Part shown: piece after piece, positions 14,980 to 22,209 of the stretch
How positions within the stretch are numbered: the first letter of the stretch is position 1
Layout: each line of letters begins with the position of its first letter
Source: an uncultured Lysobacteraceae bacterium
Lineage (GTDB): Bacteria > Pseudomonadota > Gammaproteobacteria > Xanthomonadales > Rhodanobacteraceae
Assembly: GCA_946482585.1 (NCBI GenBank)
Contig: CAMLSI010000005.1
Location: 1 to 33,139, forward strand
Direction of reading: 5' to 3'
DNA: 33,139 nt
Notes under the pieces: model-generated
The model's input: the letters and a program-made list of their open reading frames with translations, nothing else
What the model was told of the DNA's origin: nothing
Databases searched by the model: none
Made by a program: the position numbers and the translations under genes

Positions 14980-16781
14980 CAGGCGTAGTTCCAGCGTTCG
15001 ACGTAGGGAGCGAGCAACGGCTGCAGCGGCGTCAACCAGGGCGCATAAGCCTGCCAGCGCCCGACCGCTCGCGTGTTCACGGGCTCTGAGACCTGTGCGT
15101 AGCTCGGCGTGGAAATGTAGCCGCGCTCGCGTGCGCGCGTGTCGGGGCGCAGCAATGCATCGTCCCAGCCCAGGCCGAGGAAATCGGTCAGCGCGCGCGC
15201 GCGCGCCGGCAGGTCGGCGACGAGATCTTCGTAGCGCGATACGAACACGTCGCCACCGAGCAGCGCATGCTGGTCGAGCCAGAAGTCCATGGTCGCGGCA
15301 TAGCCCTGCGCGGTCGAGCGCAGGGTTTCGCAGAGCGCGACGAACACCGGCGAGCGGAAGTTCTGCATGTAGTTGCTGAGCACGACGTCGGCCGGGTGGC
15401 GCAGCGCGAGCACGATGCGCGCATGCGGCCAGAGCCGCCGAATCAGCGGCAGCTTCAGGAGGTTCAGTGGATTCTTGTCCACGAGCCGCGTCGGACCGCT
15501 CCAGGCGACGTGCCGCGACACGCGCTCGCGATAGATCGCGCGCATGGCCGCGCACTGGGTCGGCGTCAGGTGGCCGAGATCGCGCGGATAACGCAGTCCG
15601 CCCTCGTGCAGATAGTCGACGAGATCCTGCAGATAGGCGCGTTCGTCCATGCAGGCGAGCTCGGGGTGCGCATCGAGCATGGTTTCGAGCAGCGTCGTGC
15701 CCGAGCGCGGAAAGCCGACGACGAAGATCGGGCTCGCGGCCGCACCCGGCGCGTTCGGGTCGGGCGCCCACGCGGCAGTCTGCGCGTCGACGCGCCGGCG
15801 CGTGTTCGCGAGCGGCGTGTCGGCGAACAGCCGCGGCGCGCGCGCGCGCAGTTGCGTGCAGCGTGCCGCATGCGCGCGTTCGAGCGCCTGCATCGCGCCG
15901 GCCGGATCGCCATCGCGGTCGCAGGCGCGAGCGAGCGAGAAATAGACGTTCGCGTTGTGCAGCGACGCGCCGCCGTTGCGCAGCAGTTCCTCATGCAGCG
16001 CGCGCGCCGTGCGCGTATCGCTGCCGCGCGACGCGAGCGCGGCCTGCAGCAGCGCGAGGTCTTCGACGAAGGCGGGTGCGGAATCGTCGTGCGCCGCGAG
16101 TGTCGCCGCGATCGCGCGGGCCTCGTCGAGACGATTACAGCGCTCGTGGATCGCCGCGAGCCGCAGCAGCGCGCGAGGATGCCGCGGATCACGCGCGAGG
16201 GCTCGGGCGAGCAGCGTGTCGGCCGCTTCGGTGGCGTCGAGCCGGAACAGCAGCCACGCCGCTTCGGCCATCACGCCGACGTCGACGTCCCGCCACGGCA
16301 GTTCGCGCGCGAGCAGCGTCCGCGCCTTGCCGAGTTCGCCATTCTCGAACGCCGCCGCCGCGGCGTAGGTGCGGATTTCGGCGTCGTGCGGCGCCTGCAG
16401 CAACGCGCGCTCCAGCCAGCGCGACGCGCCCGGCGCGTCGCCGAGATCGAGTGCGTTGAGGCCGAGGTTCAGCAGTACACCGGCGTGCTCGCCGCTGCGC
16501 TGCAGCGCTTCGCGCAGCGCACGGTCCGCGGCCTCGTTGCAGCCTGCGTCGCGCAGCGCGTTGCCGAGATTGTTGAACGCCTCGAAGCCCGCGTCCGGCG
16601 CCGCCGCCAGCCGCTCGAACAGGACGATCGCCTCGTCGAGACGCTGCTGCGCGTGCAGGCTCAGCGCAAGCAGAGTCGATGCGGCCGTGTCGCCGGCGTC
16701 GCCGGCCAATACCCGCAGGCAGGTCTGCTCGGCCTCGCGGTAGCGGCCGTTTTCGATGTGGGCGAACGCGTCTCGGAGCAT
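14976..16781 (-). CDS. TPR-repeat sulfotransferase
   Basis: The 601-residue protein joins about ten TPR-like helical repeats (residues 1-310) to a PAPS-dependent sulfotransferase domain (about 350-600). The 5'-phosphosulfate loop is GFPRSGTTLLE (356-366). The helper motif DKNPLN is at 435-440. The 3'-phosphate site is ALRHPADVVLSN with R461 and S469. Such TPR-sulfotransferases are common in proteobacteria and usually lack a known acceptor. The repeats suggest a protein or peptide partner. No signal peptide is seen. The gene is translationally coupled to the downstream oxygenase. A divergent second sulfotransferase begins 188 bases away. No strong SD is visible at the chosen ATG. Confidence 0.92.
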   Translation of the reverse strand: MLRDAFAHIENGRYREAEQTCLRVLAGDAGDTAASTLLALSLHAQQRLDEAIVLFERLAAAPDAGFEAFNNLGNALRDAGCNEAADRALREALQRSGEHAGVLLNLGLNALDLGDAPGASRWLERALLQAPHDAEIRTYAAAAAFENGELGKARTLLARELPWRDVDVGVMAEAAWLLFRLDATEAADTLLARALARDPRHPRALLRLAAIHERCNRLDEARAIAATLAAHDDSAPAFVEDLALLQAALASRGSDTRTARALHEELLRNGGASLHNANVYFSLARACDRDGDPAGAMQALERAHAARCTQLRARAPRLFADTPLANTRRRVDAQTAAWAPDPNAPGAAASPIFVVGFPRSGTTLLETMLDAHPELACMDERAYLQDLVDYLHEGGLRYPRDLGHLTPTQCAAMRAIYRERVSRHVAWSGPTRLVDKNPLNLLKLPLIRRLWPHARIVLALRHPADVVLSNYMQNFRSPVFVALCETLRSTAQGYAATMDFWLDQHALLGGDVFVSRYEDLVADLPARARALTDFLGLGWDDALLRPDTRARERGYISTPSYAQVSEPVNTRAVGRWQAYAPWLTPLQPLLAPYVERWNYAW

Positions 16782-16969
16782 GCGGTTGGCCAGAGCGGGT
16801 GACGCGCCGAGTATCGGCGGCGCCGTTCCGCGCCGGCAATCGATCCGGCATCGCGGCGCCGCATTCGCGCAGTCGCGGCAACGCAGCGCGCCCGCGCGGC
16901 GCCATGCACGGGCCTGTGCGACAATCGCCGGTTACCGCGGCAGCCCGTGTCGCAGCGAACCGTCGTCCG

Positions 16970-17605
16970 ATGATCATTTCGCACAAACACCGTTACATTT
17001 TCTTCGCGGTGCCGAAGACCGGCACGCATTCGGTGCGCCAGGCGCTGCGGCCCTACATGGACGACGCCGATCAGGAACAGGTCGGACTGTTCGTGGAAAA
17101 GCGCTTCGACATTCCCGAGCTCAGCGCGCTCGGCCATGGCCATCTCGGCGTGCAACAGGTCGAGCCGGTGCTCGGGCCCGTGTTCCGCGACTATTTCAAG
17201 TTCGCGTTCGTGCGCAATCCCTACGATCGCTTCGTGTCCTACTGCGCGTTCATGATGCGGCAGAACGGCCAGTTCGAGCAGAACCCGCGCGGCGTCATGC
17301 GCCACTTCATCCGCGACCGCCCGCCGCTCGGCCACATCCTGTTCCGTCCGCAACACGAAATGCTCGTCGACGCGCAGGGCCGCATCGCGATGGATTTCGT
17401 CGGCAAGAGCGAACGCGCGCAGCGGGACTACGCACGGGTCTGCGAACGCCTCGGATTCCCCGCGGAAACGCTGGGCAAGGTCAACAGTTCGAGTCATGCG
17501 CCGTATACGGCCTATTACGACGACGAGCTGCGCGAGCTCGTCGGCAATTTCTACCGCCGCGATCTCGACCTGTTCGGTTACGAGTTCGCCGGCCCGACCG
17601 ACTGA
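16970..17605 (+). CDS. Family-2 sulfotransferase
   Basis: This 211-residue sulfotransferase resembles the Sulfotransfer_2 (carbohydrate-type) family. The 5'-phosphosulfate site is FFAVPKTGTHSVRQAL (K16, T17, G18, T19), and the 3'-phosphate site is FVRNPYDRFVSY (R82, S90). It probably transfers sulfate from PAPS to a sugar hydroxyl in a glycan or lipid head group. The upstream open frame to 16679 runs through the divergent gene and is ignored. The start MIISHKHRY at 16970 has no clear SD. Its 3' end overlaps the convergent membrane protein by 28 bases. The pairing with the divergent TPR-sulfotransferase suggests a shared sulfation pathway. Confidence 0.88.
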   Translation: MIISHKHRYIFFAVPKTGTHSVRQALRPYMDDADQEQVGLFVEKRFDIPELSALGHGHLGVQQVEPVLGPVFRDYFKFAFVRNPYDRFVSYCAFMMRQNGQFEQNPRGVMRHFIRDRPPLGHILFRPQHEMLVDAQGRIAMDFVGKSERAQRDYARVCERLGFPAETLGKVNSSSHAPYTAYYDDELRELVGNFYRRDLDLFGYEFAGPTD

Positions 17606-18030
17606 GCGCGGCGCCAGGCGGCGGCGATCGCCGCCACGACAGCCGCCGCCGCGATGCAGGCGACGTCCAGCGCGCCGAGACGCGCCCAGGCGATGGCAGC
17701 GGCGAGGTCTACGCCGATCGCGCCGAGGATGTCGGTCAGGCGCATGCCGAGCAGCAGCGCAACGCGACCGCTCGCGATCATCCACAACGCATAGGCCGAC
17801 GCGGCGAGGCTGAACGCTGCGGCGCAGAGCGCGGCGAACGCCGCGCTGCGCGGGCCGTTGTTCGCGAGCACGCGGCCGATCAGCAGGCCGACCGGCAGCG
17901 CGAGAAAGGCGAGCAGATCCTGCCGCCACAGCGCGGCGAGCGCCCAGACCGCACCGCCGGCGAGCGCGCTCATGAGCGCGGTGGCGAGGCCGAGCAGGTT
18001 GATCGGCGGCAGCGGCCGCTCAGCGGGCAT
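17578..18030 (-). CDS. Small multi-pass membrane protein, unknown function
   Basis: This is about 150 residues with four hydrophobic segments (about residues 10-30, 35-50, 60-82 and 105-135), rich in Ala and Leu, so it is an inner-membrane protein. I do not recognise the family. The start MPAERPLPP at 18030 is a guess, because a longer in-frame start exists at 18096 and neither has an SD. The long upstream frame is antisense to the GNAT and PNPOx genes and is excluded. The coding assignment rests on clean hydrophobic periodicity and short convergent overlap with its neighbour. Confidence 0.6.
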   Translation of the reverse strand: MPAERPLPPINLLGLATALMSALAGGAVWALAALWRQDLLAFLALPVGLLIGRVLANNGPRSAAFAALCAAAFSLAASAYALWMIASGRVALLLGMRLTDILGAIGVDLAAAIAWARLGALDVACIAAAAVVAAIAAAWRRAQSVGPANS

Positions 18031-18140
18031 GGGACGCCACGGGGCGGTGCGACGGAACGTTCGGCATCGACGGCAGGCGCGAGAAGGGGCGCGCATGATA
18101 GCTGTGCGGTCGTGCGCCCGTCTCGGCGCGATGTCGAGTT

Positions 18141-18548
18141 TCAGCGCAGCGCGTCGGAGGGATCGAGCAGCCAAGCCTGCGGATGATGGCGAAAGCCCAC
18201 GTGCGGGTAGTAGTCGACGGCGGCGGGCGCGGCGAGCAGCACGATCTTGGCCTGCGGCGCGGCCTGTTGCGTATGCCGGATCAGTTCGCGGCCGATGCCG
18301 TGGCGCTGGTATGCGTCGCGCACCGCGAGGTCGGCGAGATAAGTCGTCCATCCGAAGTCGGTGAGACTGCGCGAGATGCCGACGAGCGTCGCGCCGTCCC
18401 AGGCCGTGATGGTCAGGTTCGCGTGCGCGAGCATGGCGCCGAAGCGCGCGTCGTCGTCGATGGGCCGGCGCGCGCCGAGCGAGCAGTCGGCGTACAGCGC
18501 GCGCGCCGTCGCGAGGTCGGGAACGACGTCGCTGCGATAGGCGATCAT
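18141..18548 (-). CDS. GNAT-family N-acetyltransferase
   Basis: This 135-residue acetyltransferase has the acetyl-CoA-binding motif A in DLAVRDAYQRHGIGREL (about residues 73-89), with the expected R/Q-x-x-G-x-G pattern. A late aromatic stretch, DYYPHVGFRHH, is typical of small GNATs. Its start codon overlaps the stop of the PNPOx-like gene (ATGA), so the two form an operon. Both are divergent from a MocR/PdxR regulator, a combination often seen in small vitamin-B6-linked or drug-tolerance loci. The acceptor amine is unknown. Confidence 0.9.
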   Translation of the reverse strand: MIAYRSDVVPDLATARALYADCSLGARRPIDDDARFGAMLAHANLTITAWDGATLVGISRSLTDFGWTTYLADLAVRDAYQRHGIGRELIRHTQQAAPQAKIVLLAAPAAVDYYPHVGFRHHPQAWLLDPSDALR

Positions 18549-19189
18549 GCGACGCTCCCGCTGACGCGCGCGACCGACGGCGGCACCGGCAGCGCGCAGT
18601 CGTCGGCCGCGACGGCCGCCGCATAGCGCATCTGAAGCGGCACCACGCCGGCCCAGCAGTCCGAACCCAGGTCGGCCGGATCGTCGCGCGGCCCGCCTTC
18701 ACGCACTTTCGCGCTCGCGTCTTCGATCGCGAAGCGCAGCAGCAGCGTCGCGGCGAGTTCGTTGCGGTCCGACGCGCGCGATTCGGCCGCGCGACCGGGC
18801 AGGATCGCATCGACGAAGCGCGCGAGCGCCGCGGCTTTTTCCGCCGGATCGTCGACGCGGCGCGCGGTGCCGAAGCAGACCGTCGAGCGATAGTTGACCG
18901 AGTGGTGGAAATGCGAGCGCGCCAGCACCAGGCCGTCGACGTGACTGACGCTGAGGCAGGCCGGAATGCCGTCGGCGAGACCACGCATCAGGCGGCTCGC
19001 GATCGAGCCGTGCAGCAGTACTTCGTCGCCGTCGCGCGCATACAGCATGGGAATCACGAAGGGCTGGCCGTCGACGCAGAAACCGACGTGGGCGAGAAAA
19101 CCGGCGTCGAGCACCGCGTGCACGGCGGCCGTCTCGTAGCGGGCGCGTTCCTTGGTGCGGCGGACCTGATGGCGGGGGGTAGGATGCAT
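18545..19189 (-). CDS. Pyridoxamine-5'-phosphate-oxidase-related flavoprotein
   Basis: The 214-residue protein resembles the Pyridox_ox_2 family of FMN-binding split-barrel proteins, related to pyridoxamine-5'-phosphate oxidase. Recognisable stretches are HVGFCVDGQPFVIPMLY, LLHGSIASRLMR and NYRSTVCFGTAR. The start MHPTPRHQV at 19189 is preferred over the longer frame to 19276, which would overlap the divergent regulator's control region. It is translationally coupled to the GNAT gene. The true substrate may be a flavin- or haem-linked small molecule rather than pyridoxamine phosphate. Neighbouring a MocR-type regulator that itself binds PLP supports a link to vitamin B6. Confidence 0.85.
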   Translation of the reverse strand: MHPTPRHQVRRTKERARYETAAVHAVLDAGFLAHVGFCVDGQPFVIPMLYARDGDEVLLHGSIASRLMRGLADGIPACLSVSHVDGLVLARSHFHHSVNYRSTVCFGTARRVDDPAEKAAALARFVDAILPGRAAESRASDRNELAATLLLRFAIEDASAKVREGGPRDDPADLGSDCWAGVVPLQMRYAAAVAADDCALPVPPSVARVSGSVA

Positions 19190-19222
19190 GCGACGGCTCC
19201 GGCTCTTGACGCGGCCAGTATC

Positions 19223-19239
19223 TGGCTCAGAATTGGCTC
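19223..19239. promoter_or_regulatory. Direct repeat, probable MocR operator
   Basis: TGGCTC occurs at 19223-19228 and 19234-19239, spaced 11 bases, one helical turn. It lies in the 89-base gap between the divergent PNPOx-GNAT operon and the MocR-type gene. Two more GGCTC copies lie at 19195-19199 and 19201-19205. MocR-type regulators typically bind direct repeats near their own divergent promoters. Confidence 0.5.
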
Positions 19240-19278
19240 TAACTAGAACCGCAATCGCCGTGGGCGGAAGGGCCAATC

Positions 19279-20733
19279 GTGTATCTCGAACTCGACGGCA
19301 ACGGTGCGCTCTACGCGCAGCTCACCCGCGCGCTGAAGGCTGCCATCCTCGCCGGCCGCGTCGCCGCCGGCGCGCGCCTGCCGGCTACGCGTGTACTTTC
19401 AAGAGAAATGGATCTTTCCCGAAATACGGTGCTGGCCGCGTACGAGCAGCTGCACGCGGAAGGATTCCTCGTCGGCAAGGTCGGTTCCGGCAGCTACGTC
19501 GCGGAAATCGAAGCGGCGCGGCGTCCGCGCGCCGCGCCGCGCGTGGTGCCGACGAGTCCGGTCGCGCGCTACGCCAAACGCGCGTGCGACGTGTTCGACG
19601 ACGTGATTCCGGGTCGCCAGTACATCGGCCTGCGCTACAACCTGCAGTACGGCCTGCCGCTGACGAATCCGACCTTGACCAGCGCCTGGCGCCGCTCGCT
19701 CGCGCAGGCGTCGGCGCACGCGGAACTGGACTATCCCGATCCGCAGGGGCTGCTCGAATTGCGCGAGCAGATCTGCGACTACCTCGCGCGCCGTCGCGGC
19801 ATCGTCTGCGCGCCGGAAGACTTGCTCGTGGTCTCGGGCACGCAGCAGGCGTTCTTTCTGGCCGCGACGGTTCTCGTCGAGGCGGCCGAAAGCGTGATTC
19901 TCGAAGACCCGCACTATCGCGGCGCACGCCAGGTGTTCCAGGCGCACGGTGCGCGCGTCGAGGCGATTCCGGTGGATGCAGACGGCCTGCGCACCGACGC
20001 GCTGCCCGAGCGCGGCGCGCGACTCATCGTCGTGACGCCGTCGCATCAGTTTCCGGCCGGTGCGGTCATGTCGCTCGCGCGCCGGCTCGAGCTCATCGAG
20101 TACGCGGCGCGGCAGCGCGCCTGGGTCATCGAGGACGACTACGACGGAGAGTTCCGCTACGACGCGCATCCGCTCGCGGCGATGCAGTCGCTCGACCGCC
20201 ATGGGCGCGTGATCTATATCGGCAGCTTCTCCAAGACGCTGTTCCCGAGCCTGCGCCTGGGCTACATGGTGCTGCCGCCCGGGCTGCGCAAAGCGTTCAT
20301 CGCCGCGAAATGGTTCTGCGACCGCGGCTGTCCCGCGATCGAGCAGGGCGCGCTCGCGCGCTTCATGGCCGACGGCAGTTTCGAGCGGCACCTGCGCGAC
20401 GCGGCCAAGACCCTGAAGCAGCGCCGCAACGCGATGCTGAACGGCCTGCGGCGCCATGCGCCCGCGGTCGAGGTCGCGGACACGCATGCGGGCATGCATC
20501 TGGTCGCCTGGCTGCCCGGCGTCAGCCGCAGCCAGTGCGAGCGCCTGATCGCGCTCGCGGCCGAGCGCGGCCTTGGACTTTATGCGATCGAACCCTATTT
20601 CCTGGGACAACCCTCCCGCAACGGTCTGCTGCTCGGCTACGCGAGCCTGCCGCCTGCCGACATCGAGGCGGCCATGAAGCTGTTCGGCGCCTGTCTCGCG
20701 GAGCTGGGCCTGGGCCGGCGTCAGGCCGCATAA
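19279..20733 (+). CDS. MocR/PdxR-type transcriptional regulator
   Basis: This 484-residue protein fuses a GntR-type winged helix (residues 1-75, with ARLPATRVLSREMDLSRNTVLAAYEQL as its recognition region, shown in part) to an aminotransferase class I fold (about 110-475). The fold carries the PLP lysine K319 in GSFSKTLFPSLRLGY and the phosphate/aspartate region IEDDYDGEF. It is expected to sense PLP and control the divergent PNPOx-GNAT operon. The start is GTG 19279, supported by GGAAGGG (19266-19272) six bases upstream. The downstream sufT gene follows after 44 bases on the same strand but is probably independent in function. Confidence 0.93.
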   Translation: MYLELDGNGALYAQLTRALKAAILAGRVAAGARLPATRVLSREMDLSRNTVLAAYEQLHAEGFLVGKVGSGSYVAEIEAARRPRAAPRVVPTSPVARYAKRACDVFDDVIPGRQYIGLRYNLQYGLPLTNPTLTSAWRRSLAQASAHAELDYPDPQGLLELREQICDYLARRRGIVCAPEDLLVVSGTQQAFFLAATVLVEAAESVILEDPHYRGARQVFQAHGARVEAIPVDADGLRTDALPERGARLIVVTPSHQFPAGAVMSLARRLELIEYAARQRAWVIEDDYDGEFRYDAHPLAAMQSLDRHGRVIYIGSFSKTLFPSLRLGYMVLPPGLRKAFIAAKWFCDRGCPAIEQGALARFMADGSFERHLRDAAKTLKQRRNAMLNGLRRHAPAVEVADTHAGMHLVAWLPGVSRSQCERLIALAAERGLGLYAIEPYFLGQPSRNGLLLGYASLPPADIEAAMKLFGACLAELGLGRRQAA

Positions 20734-20777
20734 TCCGCGTTTTTGCCGGCCGAACCGGCCAGGAATCGAACTGCCCC

Positions 20778-21335
20778 ATGGCCGGATACAGCCACACTTC
20801 CGAACCGATCAAGCTCGAACGCGACTGCGCCGCGGTCATGGTTCCGCAGGGCGAGGTCGTCAACTTGCCGGCCGGACAGATCGGCTACATCACCCAGGCC
20901 CTCGGCGGCAGCTTCACCGTCTACATCGAAGGCAACCTGTTCCGCATCCGGGGCGAAGACGCCGATGCGATCGGCAAGGAACCGCCGGCGACCATCGACT
21001 TGCCCGAAGGCGCGGCCGACGCCGATGTCGAAAAGCTCGTCTGGCAGCAGCTGCGCACCTGCTTCGATCCCGAGATTCCCGTCAACATCGTCGATCTCGG
21101 CCTCGTCTACGAATGCGAGCTCGTGCGCGGCGAGACCGGCGAACGCGAAGTACGTGTTCGCATGACCCTGACCGCGCCGGGTTGCGGCATGGGCGACATC
21201 CTCGTCGACGACGTGCGCGCGAAGGTCGAGGCGATCCCGACCGTTGCCGCGGCCGACGTCGAACTCACGTTCGATCCGCCGTGGACGCACGCGATGATGT
21301 CGGACGTGGCGAAGCTCGAAACCGGAATGCTCTGA
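20778..21335 (+). CDS. sufT: Fe-S cluster assembly protein SufT
   Basis: SufT is a 185-residue helper for iron-sulfur cluster assembly or transfer, working with the Suf pathway. It has an N-terminal strand-rich part (residues 1-80) and the DUF59/MIP18-like domain (about 83-185). That domain contains CFDPEIPVNIVDLGLVY and the conserved cysteine C136 in TLTAPGCGMGD. The start MAGYSHTSEP is at 20778, with AGGAA 12 bases upstream. No other suf gene lies in the window. The convergent downstream gene ends 19 bases away, and a six-bp stem (TGAGGC / GCCTCA) contains both stop codons. Confidence 0.93.
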   Translation: MAGYSHTSEPIKLERDCAAVMVPQGEVVNLPAGQIGYITQALGGSFTVYIEGNLFRIRGEDADAIGKEPPATIDLPEGAADADVEKLVWQQLRTCFDPEIPVNIVDLGLVYECELVRGETGEREVRVRMTLTAPGCGMGDILVDDVRAKVEAIPTVAAADVELTFDPPWTHAMMSDVAKLETGML

Positions 21336-21357
21336 GGCCCGAGGACTTGCCGCCTCA
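21333..21357. terminator. Hairpin containing both convergent stop codons
   Basis: TGAGGC (21333-21338) pairs with GCCTCA (21352-21357) over a 13-base loop. It starts in the sufT stop codon and ends in that of the convergent membrane-protein gene. It lacks a T-run on either side, so its terminator activity is uncertain. Confidence 0.4.
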
Positions 21358-22029
21358 CGACGCGTCGGGTTTCGGACGCAGCGTGCGCAAGCGCCAGATC
21401 GACGGCGAGAAGAAGGCGTAGCGCGCGAGTCCCCAGTACAGCGGCAGATGCACGGCGACCGTGACGGCCATATCGCTGACGTGCAGCGCCAGAACCGTCC
21501 AGGCAAACCTCAGCATTACGGCGAGCCAGGCGAGACTGATCGCGATGCAGGCGACCCATGCGATCGGATGAAGCCAGGCACGGCGCAAGCGCCATGCAAG
21601 GATGCCGGTCAGGGCAAAACCGGTCGTGAAGGTCTCGATCAGTGTGGCGGCGTTGAGCGGATTCGCGCGGAAGGTCAAGCCGATCGCGACGAACGAAGCG
21701 AGGATCGCCGCGTAGATGAACCAGAGTACGTCCCAGACACCGAATCGCGCTGGAAATGGCGCCGATGCGGCAGCGGCATCCGCGATCGACCGCGGCGCCT
21801 GATACGGATTGCTTGCGAACTCGTCGGGCGCGAAGTCGATTTCATCCGGAACCGACGGCGCATCTGACGACATCTCCGCATCCGGCGAAACGCCGCGTAC
21901 CGTGAGCTCGGCCAGCGCGACCTCGCGTGCCAATTCCGTCAACGCATTCGAGCGCAGGCGGCGCAGCAGTTCCGCATCGACGAGATCGGCATAGCGCTGC
22001 TGCAGCGATTCGCGGGAGACGGGCTCCAT
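21355..22029 (-). CDS. Four-helix membrane protein, unknown function
   Basis: This 224-residue protein has a soluble N-terminal helix (about residues 1-50) with LQQRYADLVDAELLRRL and LTELAREVALAELTVRG, an acidic linker (about 52-75), and four membrane segments (about 95-118, 130-150, 155-175, 183-205). The N-terminal pattern recurs in membrane proteins of this bacterial order, where it is annotated without function. The start MEPVSRESL at 22029 is the only reasonable one. It lies 180 bases after the c-di-GMP gene on the same strand with no obvious terminator between. No function can be given. Confidence 0.75.
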   Translation of the reverse strand: MEPVSRESLQQRYADLVDAELLRRLRSNALTELAREVALAELTVRGVSPDAEMSSDAPSVPDEIDFAPDEFASNPYQAPRSIADAAAASAPFPARFGVWDVLWFIYAAILASFVAIGLTFRANPLNAATLIETFTTGFALTGILAWRLRRAWLHPIAWVACIAISLAWLAVMLRFAWTVLALHVSDMAVTVAVHLPLYWGLARYAFFSPSIWRLRTLRPKPDAS

Positions 22030-22209
22030 AGGCGTGACCGATGATCGAGGTTGTGCCGATTCTAGCCACGCGAAGCGGTTGCGCTCACCGTAGGCGCATG
22101 CAGCGACTGCCTGGAGAGCCTGTCGCCGTGCACGGCGAATCAGGAAGCCCGACGCTCTGTCTGCCGTAACGAGGGGATCGGAGTGATTCGGCCGTCCCGG
22201 ATCGACGAA

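Noticed and set aside
15000..15771. N-terminal extension of the oxygenase frame into the sulfotransferase gene
   Set aside because: The segment is a shadow of the TPR-sulfotransferase. The GTG in the GTGA overlap gives the normal family length.
19188..20777. N-terminal extension of sufT through the MocR gene
   Set aside because: The upstream part is a shadow of the regulator in another frame. SufT family character begins at MAGYSHTSEP.
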